A DNA stretch of 64,000 nt from assembly GCF_002934625.1 (NCBI RefSeq), contig NZ_PTJD01000003.1, positions 62,001 through 126,000 on the forward strand, in the 5' to 3' direction. The notes beneath the pieces are model-generated. The model saw only the letters and a list, made by a program, of their open reading frames with translations. It was not told the DNA's origin and ran no database searches. Both the position numbers and the translations under genes were made by a program. Shown here piece by piece: positions 54,026-64,000 of the stretch (positions within the stretch are counted from its first letter, which is position 1; each line of letters opens with the position of its first letter). The DNA is from Kineococcus xinjiangensis. GTDB lineage: Bacteria > Actinomycetota > Actinomycetes > Actinomycetales > Kineococcaceae.

Positions 54026-54700
54026 GTGGGCCTCTGGGGCGACCCGGCCGGGACGGCCGGGCCTGACAGCGAGACGCAGGGCGGGGACGGTGTAACACCG
54101 ACCCGCCCTGCGGCGATGTCAGGGGTGGATGCCGGGGGGCTCCAAGCACTGGCGACTCGCGCTCTCACGGGGGATCAGGGCGCGGTCGCCGACCTCCTGG
54201 CAGCGGTCCGCCGCCTCGTCCATCGATACTGCCGGGCTCGGCTCGGGCGCATGCCCGGTGCCGATCACGCCGCGGAGGACGCGGCACAGGAGGTCTGCAT
54301 CGCCGTGCTGACGGCCCTGCCTCGCTACCGCGACACCGGTCGCCCGTTCGAGGCCTTCGTCTACCGCATCGCGGCCAACAAGGTGGCCGACGTGCAGCGG
54401 CAGGCCTACCGCGCCCCGATGCCGACCGACGAGGTGCCCGACGCGCCGACGACCGCGCCGGGCCCCGAGCAGTCCGCCCTCGACGCCGCGGACGCCCGGG
54501 CCGTGGCCGGCCTGCTGGACCAGCTCCCCGAGAAGCTGCGCGAGATCATCACCCTGCGCGTGGGTGCCGGCCTGTCCGCCGAGGAGACCGGCCGCGCCCT
54601 GGACATGACCGCGGGCGCCGTCCGCGTCGCCCAGCACCGCGCCATGCAGAAGCTCAAGCGCCTCGCCGCCGAGGACCGCAACCTGCAGGTGACGTCGTGA
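54026..54700 (+). CDS. sigD: SigD-type ECF RNA polymerase sigma factor
   Basis: 224 residues. Region 2 covers about residues 63-127 (EDAAQEVCIAVLTALPRYRDTGRPFEAFVYRIAANKV). Region 4 follows (LPEKLREIITLRVGAGLSAEETGRALDMTAGAVRVAQHRAMQKLKRL). Gene order whiB3, bldM-type, sigD, anti-sigma, guaB matches the sigD locus of Mycobacterium and its Streptomyces counterpart. The next gene overlaps by 4 nt and encodes the likely anti-sigma factor. Confidence 0.88.
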   Translation: MGLWGDPAGTAGPDSETQGGDGVTPTRPAAMSGVDAGGLQALATRALTGDQGAVADLLAAVRRLVHRYCRARLGRMPGADHAAEDAAQEVCIAVLTALPRYRDTGRPFEAFVYRIAANKVADVQRQAYRAPMPTDEVPDAPTTAPGPEQSALDAADARAVAGLLDQLPEKLREIITLRVGAGLSAEETGRALDMTAGAVRVAQHRAMQKLKRLAAEDRNLQVTS

Positions 54701-56244
54701 GCGCCGCCCCCGAGACGCACGGCTCCGCGGCGCCCTCCGTCCCGGAGCTGCTGGAGACCGACGCCCTGCTGGACCGGCTCGCCGGTCACAGCGCCAGCAC
54801 CGCCGACCTGGAGCAGGCGGTGGCGCGGATGCTGGACGCCTACGCCCGCCACGCCGACCCGGAGACCGCCGGCGTGCCGCTGCCGCCCCCGCTGGACATC
54901 CCCGCGACCCTCGCGCCGGAGGCCCTGCCGCACCCCGGGCCCCGGGTGCTGCTCGCCCACCGCCGCATGCTCAGGACCCTCGGTCGCGGTGCGGCCGCGG
55001 CCGCGGCCGCGCTGGCCATCGCCGGCGGCAGCGCCGCGGTCGCCGCGACGCCGCCCGACCGGTCCCAGGTGCAGGCCGTTCCCGCCGTCGGCGCTCCCGT
55101 CCACGGCGCGACGATCGCCATCCTGGGCATCGGCGACCGGCTCGACGCGTTCGGCGACCCCCTGGCCATCACGGAGCAGCAGGCCGCGGTGAGCATCCTC
55201 GACCGGCTGCAGATCGCGGTGCAGCAGGGCCAGGCGGAGAAGCCCGAGGTCGCCATCGCGCAGGTCCGACGGCGTCTGCTCGCCGCCGGAGCGGACGCCG
55301 AGGTCCTGCGGAAGGTGGACCGGCTGGCCGCGCAGGTGCAGGAGCCGACCGCGCCCGTCGGGCCCTACGCCCCCGGCGTGGTCCCCGCACCGCCCGGCCA
55401 GGCCCCGGCCGGCGAGTCCCCGCTGGTCGTCGGCCGCCCGACGGCACCCACGCCCGCTCCGACGACGCCCGCCCCCGCGACGCCGACACCGACGTCCACC
55501 CCGACGGCGACAGCGACGCCGTCGGCTCCGACGACCGAGCCGACGACCGCGCCGACGCCCGTGCCGACGGCCTCCGCGCCGACCGCCCCGCGTCCCGGCG
55601 GGCCCGGCTCCGGGGACTCCGGGCCGACCCGGCCCGTGCGCCCGGTGCCGAGCGAGCCGACGGCCCCGGTGCCGAGCGAGCCGACGGCCCCGGTGCCGAG
55701 CGAGCCGACGAGCCCGGTGCCGAGCGAGCCGTCGAACCCGGTCCCGCCGAGCCCCGTCCCGCCGAGCCCGACGCCGACGAGCCCGACGAGCCCGGGGCAG
55801 CCGACGCCGACCGAGCCCGCGACGCCCCCCTCGCCCCCGGTCGGGGACGGCGCCACGACCTCACCGCCGGTGCCCGTCGACCCCGGCGCACCGGGCACGG
55901 GCGGTTCCGGGCAGCCGGGGCCGCCCCCGTCCGGGCCGGACCGGGCGAGCTCCGCCCCGCCCGAGGGCGCCGCCTCCCTGCAGGTGCCGCCGGCGCCGCC
56001 CGTGGTCGGCCCGACGCCGCCCGCGGCGCCACCCGTGCCGGAGCCCGACCCCACGCCCACCCCGCACGACGCCCCCGCCCAGGAGGCACCCCTGCAGGTG
56101 ACGCCCGTCGCGGAGGCACCTGCCGAGGAGCCGCCTGCCGAGGAGCCGCCTGCCGAGGAGCCGCCCGCCGAGGAGCCGCCGGCACAGGCGGCCCCCGTGG
56201 ACGACGGCTCGGCGACGGCGCCCGGAGAGCCCTCCACCACGCCG

Positions 56245-56247
<3 letters not shown>
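54697..56247 (+). CDS. rsdA: RsdA-like membrane anti-sigma-D factor with repetitive Pro-rich tail
   Basis: 516 residues. The N-terminal cytoplasmic part contains TDALLDRLAG, fitting a short sigma-D-binding helix. One membrane segment lies at about residues 98-117 after HRRMLRTLGRG. Roughly 100 residues follow, and then a Pro/Thr/Glu-rich tail of about 290 residues with tandem PVPSEPTA and AEEPP units, likely spanning the cell wall. Position and 4-nt overlap with sigD support the anti-sigma role. The tail would be outside the cell. Confidence 0.8.
55642..55737 (+). repeat. Four tandem 24-bp repeats in rsdA
   Basis: Units at 55642, 55666, 55690 and 55714 encode PVPSEPTA, with the last two changed in their final codons. 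The first two are identical. Such coding repeats can vary in copy number between strains. Confidence 0.85.
56122..56181 (+). repeat. Four tandem 15-bp repeats in rsdA
   Basis: Units at 56122, 56137, 56152 and 56167 encode AEEPP near the C-terminus; only the last base of the unit varies. Confidence 0.85.
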
Positions 56248-57804
<1,557 letters not shown>

Positions 57805-57812
57805 GCCCGGCG

Positions 57813-57845
57813 GCGCCCCGGCCCGTGGATCCCGGGCCGGGGCGC
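57813..57845 (+). terminator. Terminator after guaB
   Basis: A perfect 13-bp stem, 57813-57825 with 57833-57845, around a 7-nt loop, 8 nt after the guaB stop. Confidence 0.75.
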
Positions 57846-57893
57846 GCTGGTCCGGCCGGGGTGCGCCGGGCACGGGGCACCCCCCGGCGCGGG

Positions 57894-57899
57894 TAGCCT
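57894..57899 (+). promoter_or_regulatory. -10 element for leaderless guaB3
   Basis: TAGCCT exactly 6 nt before the GTG at 57906, after the guaB terminator. Confidence 0.5.
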
Positions 57900-57905
57900 T
57901 GGCCG

Positions 57906-59030
57906 GTGCACGAGATCGAGATCGGCCGCGGCAAGCGCGGACGCCGCGCCTACAGCTTCGACGACATCGCCATCGTCCCGAGCCGTCGCACCCGCGACCC
58001 CGAGGACGTGTCGACGAGCTGGCAGATCGACGCCTACCACTTCGAGCTCCCGGTGCTGTCCGCGCCGATGGACTCGGTGGTCTCCCCGGCGACCGCCGTG
58101 GAGCTGGGCCGCCTCGGCGGGCTGGGCGTCCTCGACCTCGAGGGCCTCTGGACGCGCTACGAGGACCCCGAGCCGCTGCTCGAGGAGATCGCGGCCCTGC
58201 CCCCGGGGGGCGCCACCGCCCGGATGCAGCAGATCTACGCCGAGCCGATCAAGCCCGAGCTGATCGTGGCCCGCCTGGCCGAGGTGCGCGCCGGTGGCGT
58301 CACCGTCGCCGGCGCCCTCTCCCCGCAGCGCACCCAGGAGCTGTGGAAGGTCGTCGTCGACGCGGGCGTGGACCTCTTCGTCATCCGCGGCACCACCGTC
58401 TCCGCCGAGCACGTCTCCGGCAGCGCCGAGCCGCTCAACCTCAAGCGCTTCATCTACGAGCTCGACGTGCCCGTCGTCGTCGGCGGCGCCGCCACCTACA
58501 CCGCGGCCCTGCACCTGATGCGCACCGGCGCGGCGGGCGTGCTCGTCGGCTTCGGCGGCGGTGCGGCGCACACCACCCGCAAGACCCTCGGCATCCACGC
58601 CCCGATGGCCAGCGCGGTGGCCGACGTCGCCGCGGCCCGGCGCGACTACATGGACGAGTCCGGCGGCCGCTACGTCCACGTCATCGCCGACGGCGGCATG
58701 GGCACCTCCGGCGACATCGTCAAGGCCGTCGCCTGCGGGGCGGACGCGGTGATGCTCGGCGCGGCGCTGGCCCGGGCCCAGGAGGCCCCCGGCGACGGCT
58801 GGCACTGGGGGCCCGAGGCCCACCACGCGGTGCTGCCGCGCGGCGAGCGGGTGCGGGTCGGCACGGTGGCCTCCCTCGCGGAGATCCTCAACGGCCCCGG
58901 GCGCTCCGCCGACGGCACCACGAACCTCATGGGCGCGCTGCGCCGCTCCATGGCCACCACGGGCTACTCCGACCTGAAGGAGTTCCAGCGCGTGGAGGTC
59001 GTCGTCTCGCCCTACCAGCCGACCTCCTGA
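57906..59030 (+). CDS. guaB3: GuaB3-family IMP dehydrogenase-related protein
   Basis: 374-residue TIM-barrel protein of the IMPDH/GMP reductase superfamily, without CBS domains. The IMPDH-like APMDSVVSPATAVELGRLGG and the late ADGGMGTSGDIVKAVACGADAVMLG are clear. Where IMPDH has GPGSICTTR this protein has GFGGGAAHTTR, so the catalytic Cys is absent. The gene is the standard downstream neighbour of guaB in actinobacteria; the reaction is not settled for this group. Confidence 0.88.
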   Translation: MHEIEIGRGKRGRRAYSFDDIAIVPSRRTRDPEDVSTSWQIDAYHFELPVLSAPMDSVVSPATAVELGRLGGLGVLDLEGLWTRYEDPEPLLEEIAALPPGGATARMQQIYAEPIKPELIVARLAEVRAGGVTVAGALSPQRTQELWKVVVDAGVDLFVIRGTTVSAEHVSGSAEPLNLKRFIYELDVPVVVGGAATYTAALHLMRTGAAGVLVGFGGGAAHTTRKTLGIHAPMASAVADVAAARRDYMDESGGRYVHVIADGGMGTSGDIVKAVACGADAVMLGAALARAQEAPGDGWHWGPEAHHAVLPRGERVRVGTVASLAEILNGPGRSADGTTNLMGALRRSMATTGYSDLKEFQRVEVVVSPYQPTS

Positions 59031-59040
59031 GGCCGCCCCC

Positions 59041-60006
59041 GTGGATCCCGAGAAGCACTCCTGGTACGTCCCCGACCAGTCCGGCCGCACCGCGCTGGTC
59101 ACCGGCGCCAACGGCGGCCTCGGCTACCACGTGAGCCTGGAGCTGGCCCGTGCCGGCGCGCGCGTCCTGCTCGCCTGCCGCAACGCCGAGCGGGGCGAGG
59201 AGGCGCTGCGCCGGCTGCGCGCCGAGCTGGAGCCGTCCGGGGCGCCCGTCGCCGCGGAGCTGCTCCAGGTGGACGTGGCGGACCTGACCAGCGTCCGCCG
59301 CGCGGCCGCGGAGGTGGCCGAGCGCGCCCCCGTGCTCGACGTCCTCGTCAACAACGCCGGGATCATGGCCACCCCGCGCTGGGAGACCCCCGACGGTTTC
59401 GAGGGGCAGCTCGCCACGAACCACCTCGGCCACTTCGCCCTCACGGGACTGCTGCTGCCGTCGCTGCTGGCGGCACCGCACCCGCGCGTGGTGAGCGTCG
59501 CGAGCATCGCCCACTGGTTCGGCCGCCTGAAGCGCGGGGACCTGATGTGGGAGCGGAACTACTCGCCGTGGGCCGTCTACGGGCAGTCGAAGCTGGCGAA
59601 CCTGCTCTTCGCCTCGGAGCTGCAGCGCCGCGCCCGCGCCGCCCGCACCCCGCTGCTCAGCCTCGCCGCCCACCCGGGCATCTCCAGCACCGAGCTGTTC
59701 TCGGTGGGGCCGCGGATGTCCGGCAGCAGGGCGTGGAAGCTCGTCCAGGAGGGCGGCATGCGCCTCGTCGCCCAGCACCCCGCCCAGGGCGCCCGGCCGC
59801 TGCTGCGCGCCGCGACGGACCCGAGCGTGGCGGGCGGGGAGTACTTCGGCCCCGACGGCCCCTTCGGGCTGCGCGGCGACCCCCGCCGCACCCGGGCGAT
59901 GCCGTGGGCGCGGGACGCCGAGGGCGCGCGCTGGCTGTGGGAGCGCTCCGCGGAGCTGACCGGCGTGGACTACGCGCAGCTGCAGCCGGAGGACCTCGCC
60001 GCCTGA
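59041..60006 (+). CDS. Short-chain dehydrogenase/reductase
   Basis: 321-residue Rossmann oxidoreductase of the retinol-dehydrogenase-like type. The cofactor motif TGANGGLGY is at residues 21-29, NNAG near residue 102, and the catalytic Tyr180-x3-Lys184 in VYGQSKLANLLF. The Arg after the second strand (ACRNAERG) favours NADP(H). The substrate is unknown. It starts 10 bp after guaB3 and converges on the ABC exporter genes. Confidence 0.86.
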   Translation: MDPEKHSWYVPDQSGRTALVTGANGGLGYHVSLELARAGARVLLACRNAERGEEALRRLRAELEPSGAPVAAELLQVDVADLTSVRRAAAEVAERAPVLDVLVNNAGIMATPRWETPDGFEGQLATNHLGHFALTGLLLPSLLAAPHPRVVSVASIAHWFGRLKRGDLMWERNYSPWAVYGQSKLANLLFASELQRRARAARTPLLSLAAHPGISSTELFSVGPRMSGSRAWKLVQEGGMRLVAQHPAQGARPLLRAATDPSVAGGEYFGPDGPFGLRGDPRRTRAMPWARDAEGARWLWERSAELTGVDYAQLQPEDLAA

Positions 60007-60037
60007 CGGGCGCGCCGGCCCGATCGTCCCCGCCCGA

Positions 60038-61810
60038 TCACCGGCGCCCGTGCCAGGACTCCCACAGCGCCGCGTACGAGCCCCCGCGCCGCAGCAGCTC
60101 CTCGTGGGTGCCCAGCTCGCTGATCCGGCCCCGCTCCACCACCGCGATGCGGTCCGCGTCGGAGGCGGTGTGCAGCCGGTGCGCGATCGCCACCACGGTG
60201 CGCCCGGCCAGCACCGCCGACAGCGACCGCTCCAGGTGCCGCGCGGCCGTCGGGTCCAGCAGCGACGTCGCCTCGTCCAGCACCAGGGTGTGCGGATCGG
60301 CCAGGACCAGCCGCGCCAGCGCCACCTGCTGCGCCTGGGCGGGGGAGAGCGGATGCCCGCCCTCACCCACCACCGTCCCCGCCCCCGCCGGCAGCCGGTG
60401 CACCCAGCCCGCCGCGTCCACCGCGCGCAGGGCCGCTTCCACCTCCGCGTCGGCCGCGTCCGGGCGGGCCAGCACGACGTTGTCGCGCAGCGTGCCGGCG
60501 AAGACGTGCCGCTCCTGCGTCACCAGCGCCACCTCCCGGCGCAGCCCGTCCAGCGGCAGCCCGGTGACCTCCGCCCCGCCGACGCGGACGCTGCCGCCGG
60601 TGGGCGGGGCGATGCCCGCGATGAGCCGCCCCAGGGTGGACTTGCCCGCGCCGGAGGGACCGACGACGGCGAGGCGCTCACCGGGGCGCAGGTCCAGGTC
60701 CACCCCGTGCAGGACGTCCGCACCGAGGGAGCCGTCGGGGCGCGGGTAGGCGTAGCGCACGCCCTCGAGGCGCACCTCGCCCCCCTCGGGCACGTCCGGG
60801 CGCTCCGTGCGGTCCGGCTCGACCTCGCGGAGCCCCACCACCCGGGCGAAGGACGCCTGCCCCACCTGCAGCTGGTCCCACCACATCAGCAGCTCCGTGA
60901 CGGGGCCGACGAGCTGGCGCAGGTAGAGCACGACGGCCGCCACCTCCCCGGCGCTCGCCGAGCCCCGCAGCACGAGGTGCCCGCCCCACAGCAGGGCGAC
61001 GACGACGGGCAGGGAGTACGCCAGCTCGATGCTCGGGAACCAGCGGGTCCGCAGCGCCAGGGTGCGCCGCTCCGCCGCGCAGGTGGCGCGCAGCACCTCG
61101 TCGAGCACGCGGTCGCGGTGCGGGCCGAGGGCGAGGGCGTCGACCGTGCGCGCCGCGTCCGCCGTCTCCGCCAGGGTGCTGTTCAGCCGCGCCCAGCAGG
61201 CGCGCTCGGCGAGGTAGGCCGCGGGTGCCCTCCGCAGGTACCAGCGGGTCGTCAGCACCAGCCCCGGCACGCCCACGAGCATCGCCAGCGCCACCAGCGG
61301 CCCGGCCAGGAACGCCGCGCCGGCGGTGAGGAGGGTGGTGAGCGACGCGACGAGGATGCGGGGCGCGCCGTAGCGGACGGTGTGGCTGAGGGCGTCGATG
61401 TCGTTGGTGGTGCGGGAGACGAGGTCCCCGGTGCCGGCGCGCTCCACCACGGACAGCGGCAGGCCCGTGGCCCGCTCCAGGAACTCCTCCCGCAGCCGTG
61501 CGAACACCTGCTCCGCGAGCACCAGGGAGCGCAGGTGCGCGGCGCGGACGAGGACCGTCTGCGCGAGGACCGCCACCAGCAGCAGGGCGACGGTGCGGTC
61601 GACGTCCGCCGGGGACGCCGCCCCGCGCCCGGAGGCGGTGAGGGAGTCGACGAGGTCGCCGAGCAGCCACGGGCCGGCGAGCCCGGCGACGGCCGCGGCG
61701 GCGTGCAGTGCCAGCATCCGCGACGCCGGGCGGCGGTGCAGGCGCACCAGGGCGCGCACCTCGTCGCGCACGGTCGCCCGGGCGGCCACGGGCAGGGCGG
61801 TGCCGCTCAC
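60038..61810 (-). CDS. ABC exporter half-transporter B (functional Walker site, degenerate signature)
   Basis: 590 residues with an N-terminal six-helix exporter domain and a C-terminal ATPase domain. Walker A GPSGAGKST is at about residue 383, Walker B TLVLDEATS at about 508 and the H-loop AIAHR at about 540. The signature, normally LSGGQ, reads LSPAQAQQ (about 487). It overlaps its partner gene by 4 nt, so they form a heterodimer. The substrate is unknown. Confidence 0.87.
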   Translation of the reverse strand: MSGTALPVAARATVRDEVRALVRLHRRPASRMLALHAAAAVAGLAGPWLLGDLVDSLTASGRGAASPADVDRTVALLLVAVLAQTVLVRAAHLRSLVLAEQVFARLREEFLERATGLPLSVVERAGTGDLVSRTTNDIDALSHTVRYGAPRILVASLTTLLTAGAAFLAGPLVALAMLVGVPGLVLTTRWYLRRAPAAYLAERACWARLNSTLAETADAARTVDALALGPHRDRVLDEVLRATCAAERRTLALRTRWFPSIELAYSLPVVVALLWGGHLVLRGSASAGEVAAVVLYLRQLVGPVTELLMWWDQLQVGQASFARVVGLREVEPDRTERPDVPEGGEVRLEGVRYAYPRPDGSLGADVLHGVDLDLRPGERLAVVGPSGAGKSTLGRLIAGIAPPTGGSVRVGGAEVTGLPLDGLRREVALVTQERHVFAGTLRDNVVLARPDAADAEVEAALRAVDAAGWVHRLPAGAGTVVGEGGHPLSPAQAQQVALARLVLADPHTLVLDEATSLLDPTAARHLERSLSAVLAGRTVVAIAHRLHTASDADRIAVVERGRISELGTHEELLRRGGSYAALWESWHGRR

Positions 61811-63573
61811 GCCCCGGCCCGCCCGCAGCCGGCGCGGCGGGGCGCCGGTGGCAGCCGCGGTGGGGGAGCGCCGCCCCCGCGGGTCACGAAGTCGCGGTAG
61901 CCGTCGACGCGCAGCAGGTCCTCGTGGCGGCCGGCCGCGAGCAGCCGGCCCCCGCGCAACCAGTGCACCTCGTCGGCGGTGGCCAGCACCAGCGGGCTCG
62001 CCGTGGTCACGACGGTGGTGCGGCCGGCGCGCTCGGCGTGCAGCCGCCGCGCGATGCGGGCCTCGGTGTGGGCGTCGACCGCACTGGTCGGCTCCACCAG
62101 GACGAGGACGTCGGGATCGCGCAGCACGGCGCGGGCCAGGGCCAGGCGCTGCCGCTGCCCGCCCGAGAGGGACCGGCCCCGCTCGCTGACGTCGCCGTCG
62201 AGGCCTCCGGCGACGAGGTCGAGCACGTCCTCGGCGGCGGCGACCCACAGGGCGGCCAGGACGTCGGCGTCGGGGTGCTCGCCGGTGGGGTCCACCTGCT
62301 CGCGCAGGGTTCCGCTGAACAGCTGCGCGTCGTCCTCGGCGAGCAGCACCCGGCGGCGGACCTCGGCCAGCGGCAGCTCGCGCAGCGGCACCCCCGCCAG
62401 CAGCGCACCCGGGCCGGGGTCGGTGTCGTCGACGCGGGCGAGGCGGCGCGCGAGCGAGGCGGCGTCCTCGGGCGGGTCGGCGACGACGGCGGTGAGGCGT
62501 CCCGGTGCCGCCCGCAGCCCCGTGGCAGGGTCGGCCACCTGTGGGGCGCCGGAGGGCGGGGCGGCCGGTCGGGCGGGCTCGCGCACGAGGGGCTGCACCC
62601 GCAGCAGGGTCACGACGCGGCGGGCGGCGACGAACGCGCGGGAGTACTTGTCGGCCGTCTCCACGAGGGTCCGCAGCGGGATGGTGAGGAACGCCGCGTA
62701 GCCGTACAGGGCGACGAGCTGCCCGGGGGTGATCTCCCCGCGGAGGGTGGCCCGGGCGCCGCCCCAGACGAGGGCCGCCACGAGCAGGCCGGGGGCGAGG
62801 ACCTGCAGGCCCTCCAGCGCGGACTCCCACCGGGCCACCCGCACCCCTGCGCGCCGGACCTCCTGGGAGCGGTCGCGGTAGCGGCGGGTGAAGACCTCCT
62901 CCCCGCCGATGCCGCGCAGCACCCGCAGGCCCGCGACCGTGTCCGCCCCCAGGGAGGTCAGCTCCCCGGAGAGGCGGCGCTGCTCCCGCTGGCGCTCCTG
63001 CAGGGGCCGCACCGCGCAGACGAGGACCAGCACCACGGCGGGCGTGCCGAGGAGGACCAGCAGGCCCAGCGGCACGGAGGTCCGCAGGACGAGCACGGCG
63101 ACGAGGGCGATCGCCAGGACGGAGCCGGTCGCGCGCTGCGTGACGTCGTAGGCGTCGCCGAGGCGGGGGGCGTCGGAGGAGGTCCCGGCCAGCACCTCGC
63201 CCACCGGCACCTCCCGCGTCAGCGCGGTGCCGGCCGCGCTGGTGCGCCGGCCGAGCTGCTGGCAGACGCGGAAGCGGGCGGTGAGGCGGTTCGCCACGGC
63301 GCAGCGGTGCCGCATCACCGCGGCGGCGGCCTGCACGAGCGAGAGGGCCAGCACGACGCCGCACCAGCGCAGCAGCTCACCGGTGCCGAGCACCACGGCG
63401 TCGAGGGCCCTGCCCACCACGGCGGGGAACACGGCCTGGCAGAGCATCCACGTGATGCCGAAGGTCATGCCCGCGGCGAGCGTGGCGCGCTGCTGCCATC
63501 CGGTGCGCAGCAGGAAGTGCGCGGGGGAGCGCAGGTCGGCGGGGCCCGGGTCGTCCAGGGGCAGGGCGCGCAC
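61807..63573 (-). CDS. ABC exporter half-transporter A (degenerate Walker motifs, intact signature)
   Basis: 588 residues with a six-helix exporter domain and an ATPase-like domain. The Walker A loop is replaced by VADPPEDAASLARRLA (about residues 360-372) with no Gly-Lys. Walker B reads VLVLVEPTSAVD (about 488), Val replacing Asp, but the signature SLSGGQRQRLALARA (about 468) is intact. It can therefore complete the partner's ATP site but probably does not bind ATP itself. GTG start with TACCGT 8 nt upstream. Confidence 0.85.
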   Translation of the reverse strand: MRALPLDDPGPADLRSPAHFLLRTGWQQRATLAAGMTFGITWMLCQAVFPAVVGRALDAVVLGTGELLRWCGVVLALSLVQAAAAVMRHRCAVANRLTARFRVCQQLGRRTSAAGTALTREVPVGEVLAGTSSDAPRLGDAYDVTQRATGSVLAIALVAVLVLRTSVPLGLLVLLGTPAVVLVLVCAVRPLQERQREQRRLSGELTSLGADTVAGLRVLRGIGGEEVFTRRYRDRSQEVRRAGVRVARWESALEGLQVLAPGLLVAALVWGGARATLRGEITPGQLVALYGYAAFLTIPLRTLVETADKYSRAFVAARRVVTLLRVQPLVREPARPAAPPSGAPQVADPATGLRAAPGRLTAVVADPPEDAASLARRLARVDDTDPGPGALLAGVPLRELPLAEVRRRVLLAEDDAQLFSGTLREQVDPTGEHPDADVLAALWVAAAEDVLDLVAGGLDGDVSERGRSLSGGQRQRLALARAVLRDPDVLVLVEPTSAVDAHTEARIARRLHAERAGRTTVVTTASPLVLATADEVHWLRGGRLLAAGRHEDLLRVDGYRDFVTRGGGAPPPRLPPAPRRAGCGRAGA

Positions 63574-63581
63574 GTGCAGCC

Positions 63582-63587
63582 ACGGTA
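63582..63587 (-). promoter_or_regulatory. -10 element for the exporter operon, probably leaderless
   Basis: TACCGT on the minus strand, 8 nt before the GTG of half-transporter A, without a ribosome site. Confidence 0.4.
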
Positions 63588-63646
63588 GTGAGGACGCTCT
63601 CCCGGGGCCATGCGGTTTCCGGCCCGCGGGCGCAGGGCCCGGGCGC

Positions 63647-64000
63647 TCAGCTCCCGGGGAGGTCGTGCCCCTCGTCCCGCGGCCCCGCCTGCCGCAGCAC
63701 CGCCCGCCGCTCCACGGGGCCGAGCCGGTCCACGTGGAGCAGCCCGTCGAGGTGGTCCACCTCGTGCTGCAGGCAGCGCGCCAGCAGCCCGTGGCCGGCG
63801 ATCGAGACGGGGCGGCCGTCGGCGTCGGAGCCGGTGACGCGCGCCGAGGCGTTGCGCTCGACCACCCCCGAGGCGCCGGTCAGCGACAGGCACACCTCGG
63901 CCGCGCGCACCGCGTTGCGGGGACCGGGGAAGGTGAGCCGCGGGTTGACGACGTGGGCGCGCACCCGCCGGCCGCGCTCGTCGGGGCAGTCCACGACGAA
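63647..64000 (-). CDS. def: Peptide deformylase, C-terminal part (5' end outside window)
   Basis: Open to the window edge on the minus strand; 117 residues are visible. The metal-binding HEVDH motif lies in LQHEVDHLDG and the second motif reads EVCLS where EGCLS is usual, keeping the metal-ligand Cys. The GxGLAAxQ motif must be beyond base 64000. The enzyme removes the formyl group from nascent proteins. The EVCLS form suggests a secondary deformylase paralogue. Confidence 0.85.
   Translation of the reverse strand, partial: FVVDCPDERGRRVRAHVVNPRLTFPGPRNAVRAAEVCLSLTGASGVVERNASARVTGSDADGRPVSIAGHGLLARCLQHEVDHLDGLLHVDRLGPVERRAVLRQAGPRDEGHDLPGS

Noticed and set aside
60038-63364. Single long frame that would fuse the two ABC half-transporters
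   Set aside because: Only its C-terminal 590 codons are coding; upstream it reads the wrong frame of half A. The two genes overlap by GTGA and are separate.

Overview
The window is a 64 kb stretch of chromosome from a very GC-rich actinomycete. The evidence is the ribosomal protein gene order, the WhiB/BldM/SigD regulators next to groEL, GTG-dominated starts, and C+ zinc-binding forms of S14 and L36. The closest fit by gene content is a Kineosporiales-type organism (Kineococcus or a relative). That placement is an inference from memory of gene orders, not from a database search. No insertion sequence, phage, integrase, CRISPR array, tRNA or rRNA gene was seen.

Region 1 (1-26040) is the transcription/translation core, all on the plus strand: the 3' end of rpoB, rpoC, rpsL-rpsG-fusA-tuf, the S10 and spc clusters (rpsJ to rplO), secY-adk-map-infA-rpmJ-rpsM-rpsK, then rpoA-rplQ. 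Strong GC hairpins punctuate it between rpoB and rpoC, after rpoC, between fusA and tuf, after tuf, after rplO, and between rpsK and rpoA. rpsD, often found between rpsK and rpoA, is absent; two hairpins lie in that gap. The rpsL and rpsJ leaders share a near-identical 26-nt stem-loop element.

Region 2 (26045-44753) holds truA, a small island (SixA-like phosphatase, rsgA, an ABC-F ATPase), rplM-rpsI, then cell-wall and cofactor genes: glmM, a tandem-GNAT protein, coaA, glmS, acpS, the NAD(P)HX repair enzyme, alr, two alpha/beta hydrolases, tsaE, tsaB and rimI. tsaD, the usual next gene, is not present.

Region 3 (44865-49050, minus strand) is a sulfur-assimilation unit: sulfite reductase, a 56-residue double-CxxC protein, and an APS-type CysH, joined by 4-nt overlaps. 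Upstream lie a probable Cys-containing leader peptide, five tandem 14-bp repeats and a GC hairpin, an arrangement that looks like attenuation control. A SAM-dependent methyltransferase gene lies behind it.

Region 4 (49113-59030) is groES-groEL under a CIRCE operator, a WhiB3/WhiD-type gene with its own promoter and repeated upstream octamers, a MerR-like regulator, a BldM-like regulator, SigD with an RsdA-like membrane anti-sigma factor, guaB, and a guaB3-type gene.

Region 5 (59041-64000) holds a short-chain dehydrogenase, a heterodimeric ABC exporter whose two ATPase halves are degenerate in complementary ways, and the C-terminal part of a peptide deformylase running off the window.

A recurring feature is a TANNNT- or NANNNT-type -10 box placed 6-8 nt before a GTG/ATG start without a Shine-Dalgarno sequence (coaA, glmS, alr, tsaB, the MerR-like gene, sigD, guaB, guaB3 and others). 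This predicts many leaderless mRNAs.
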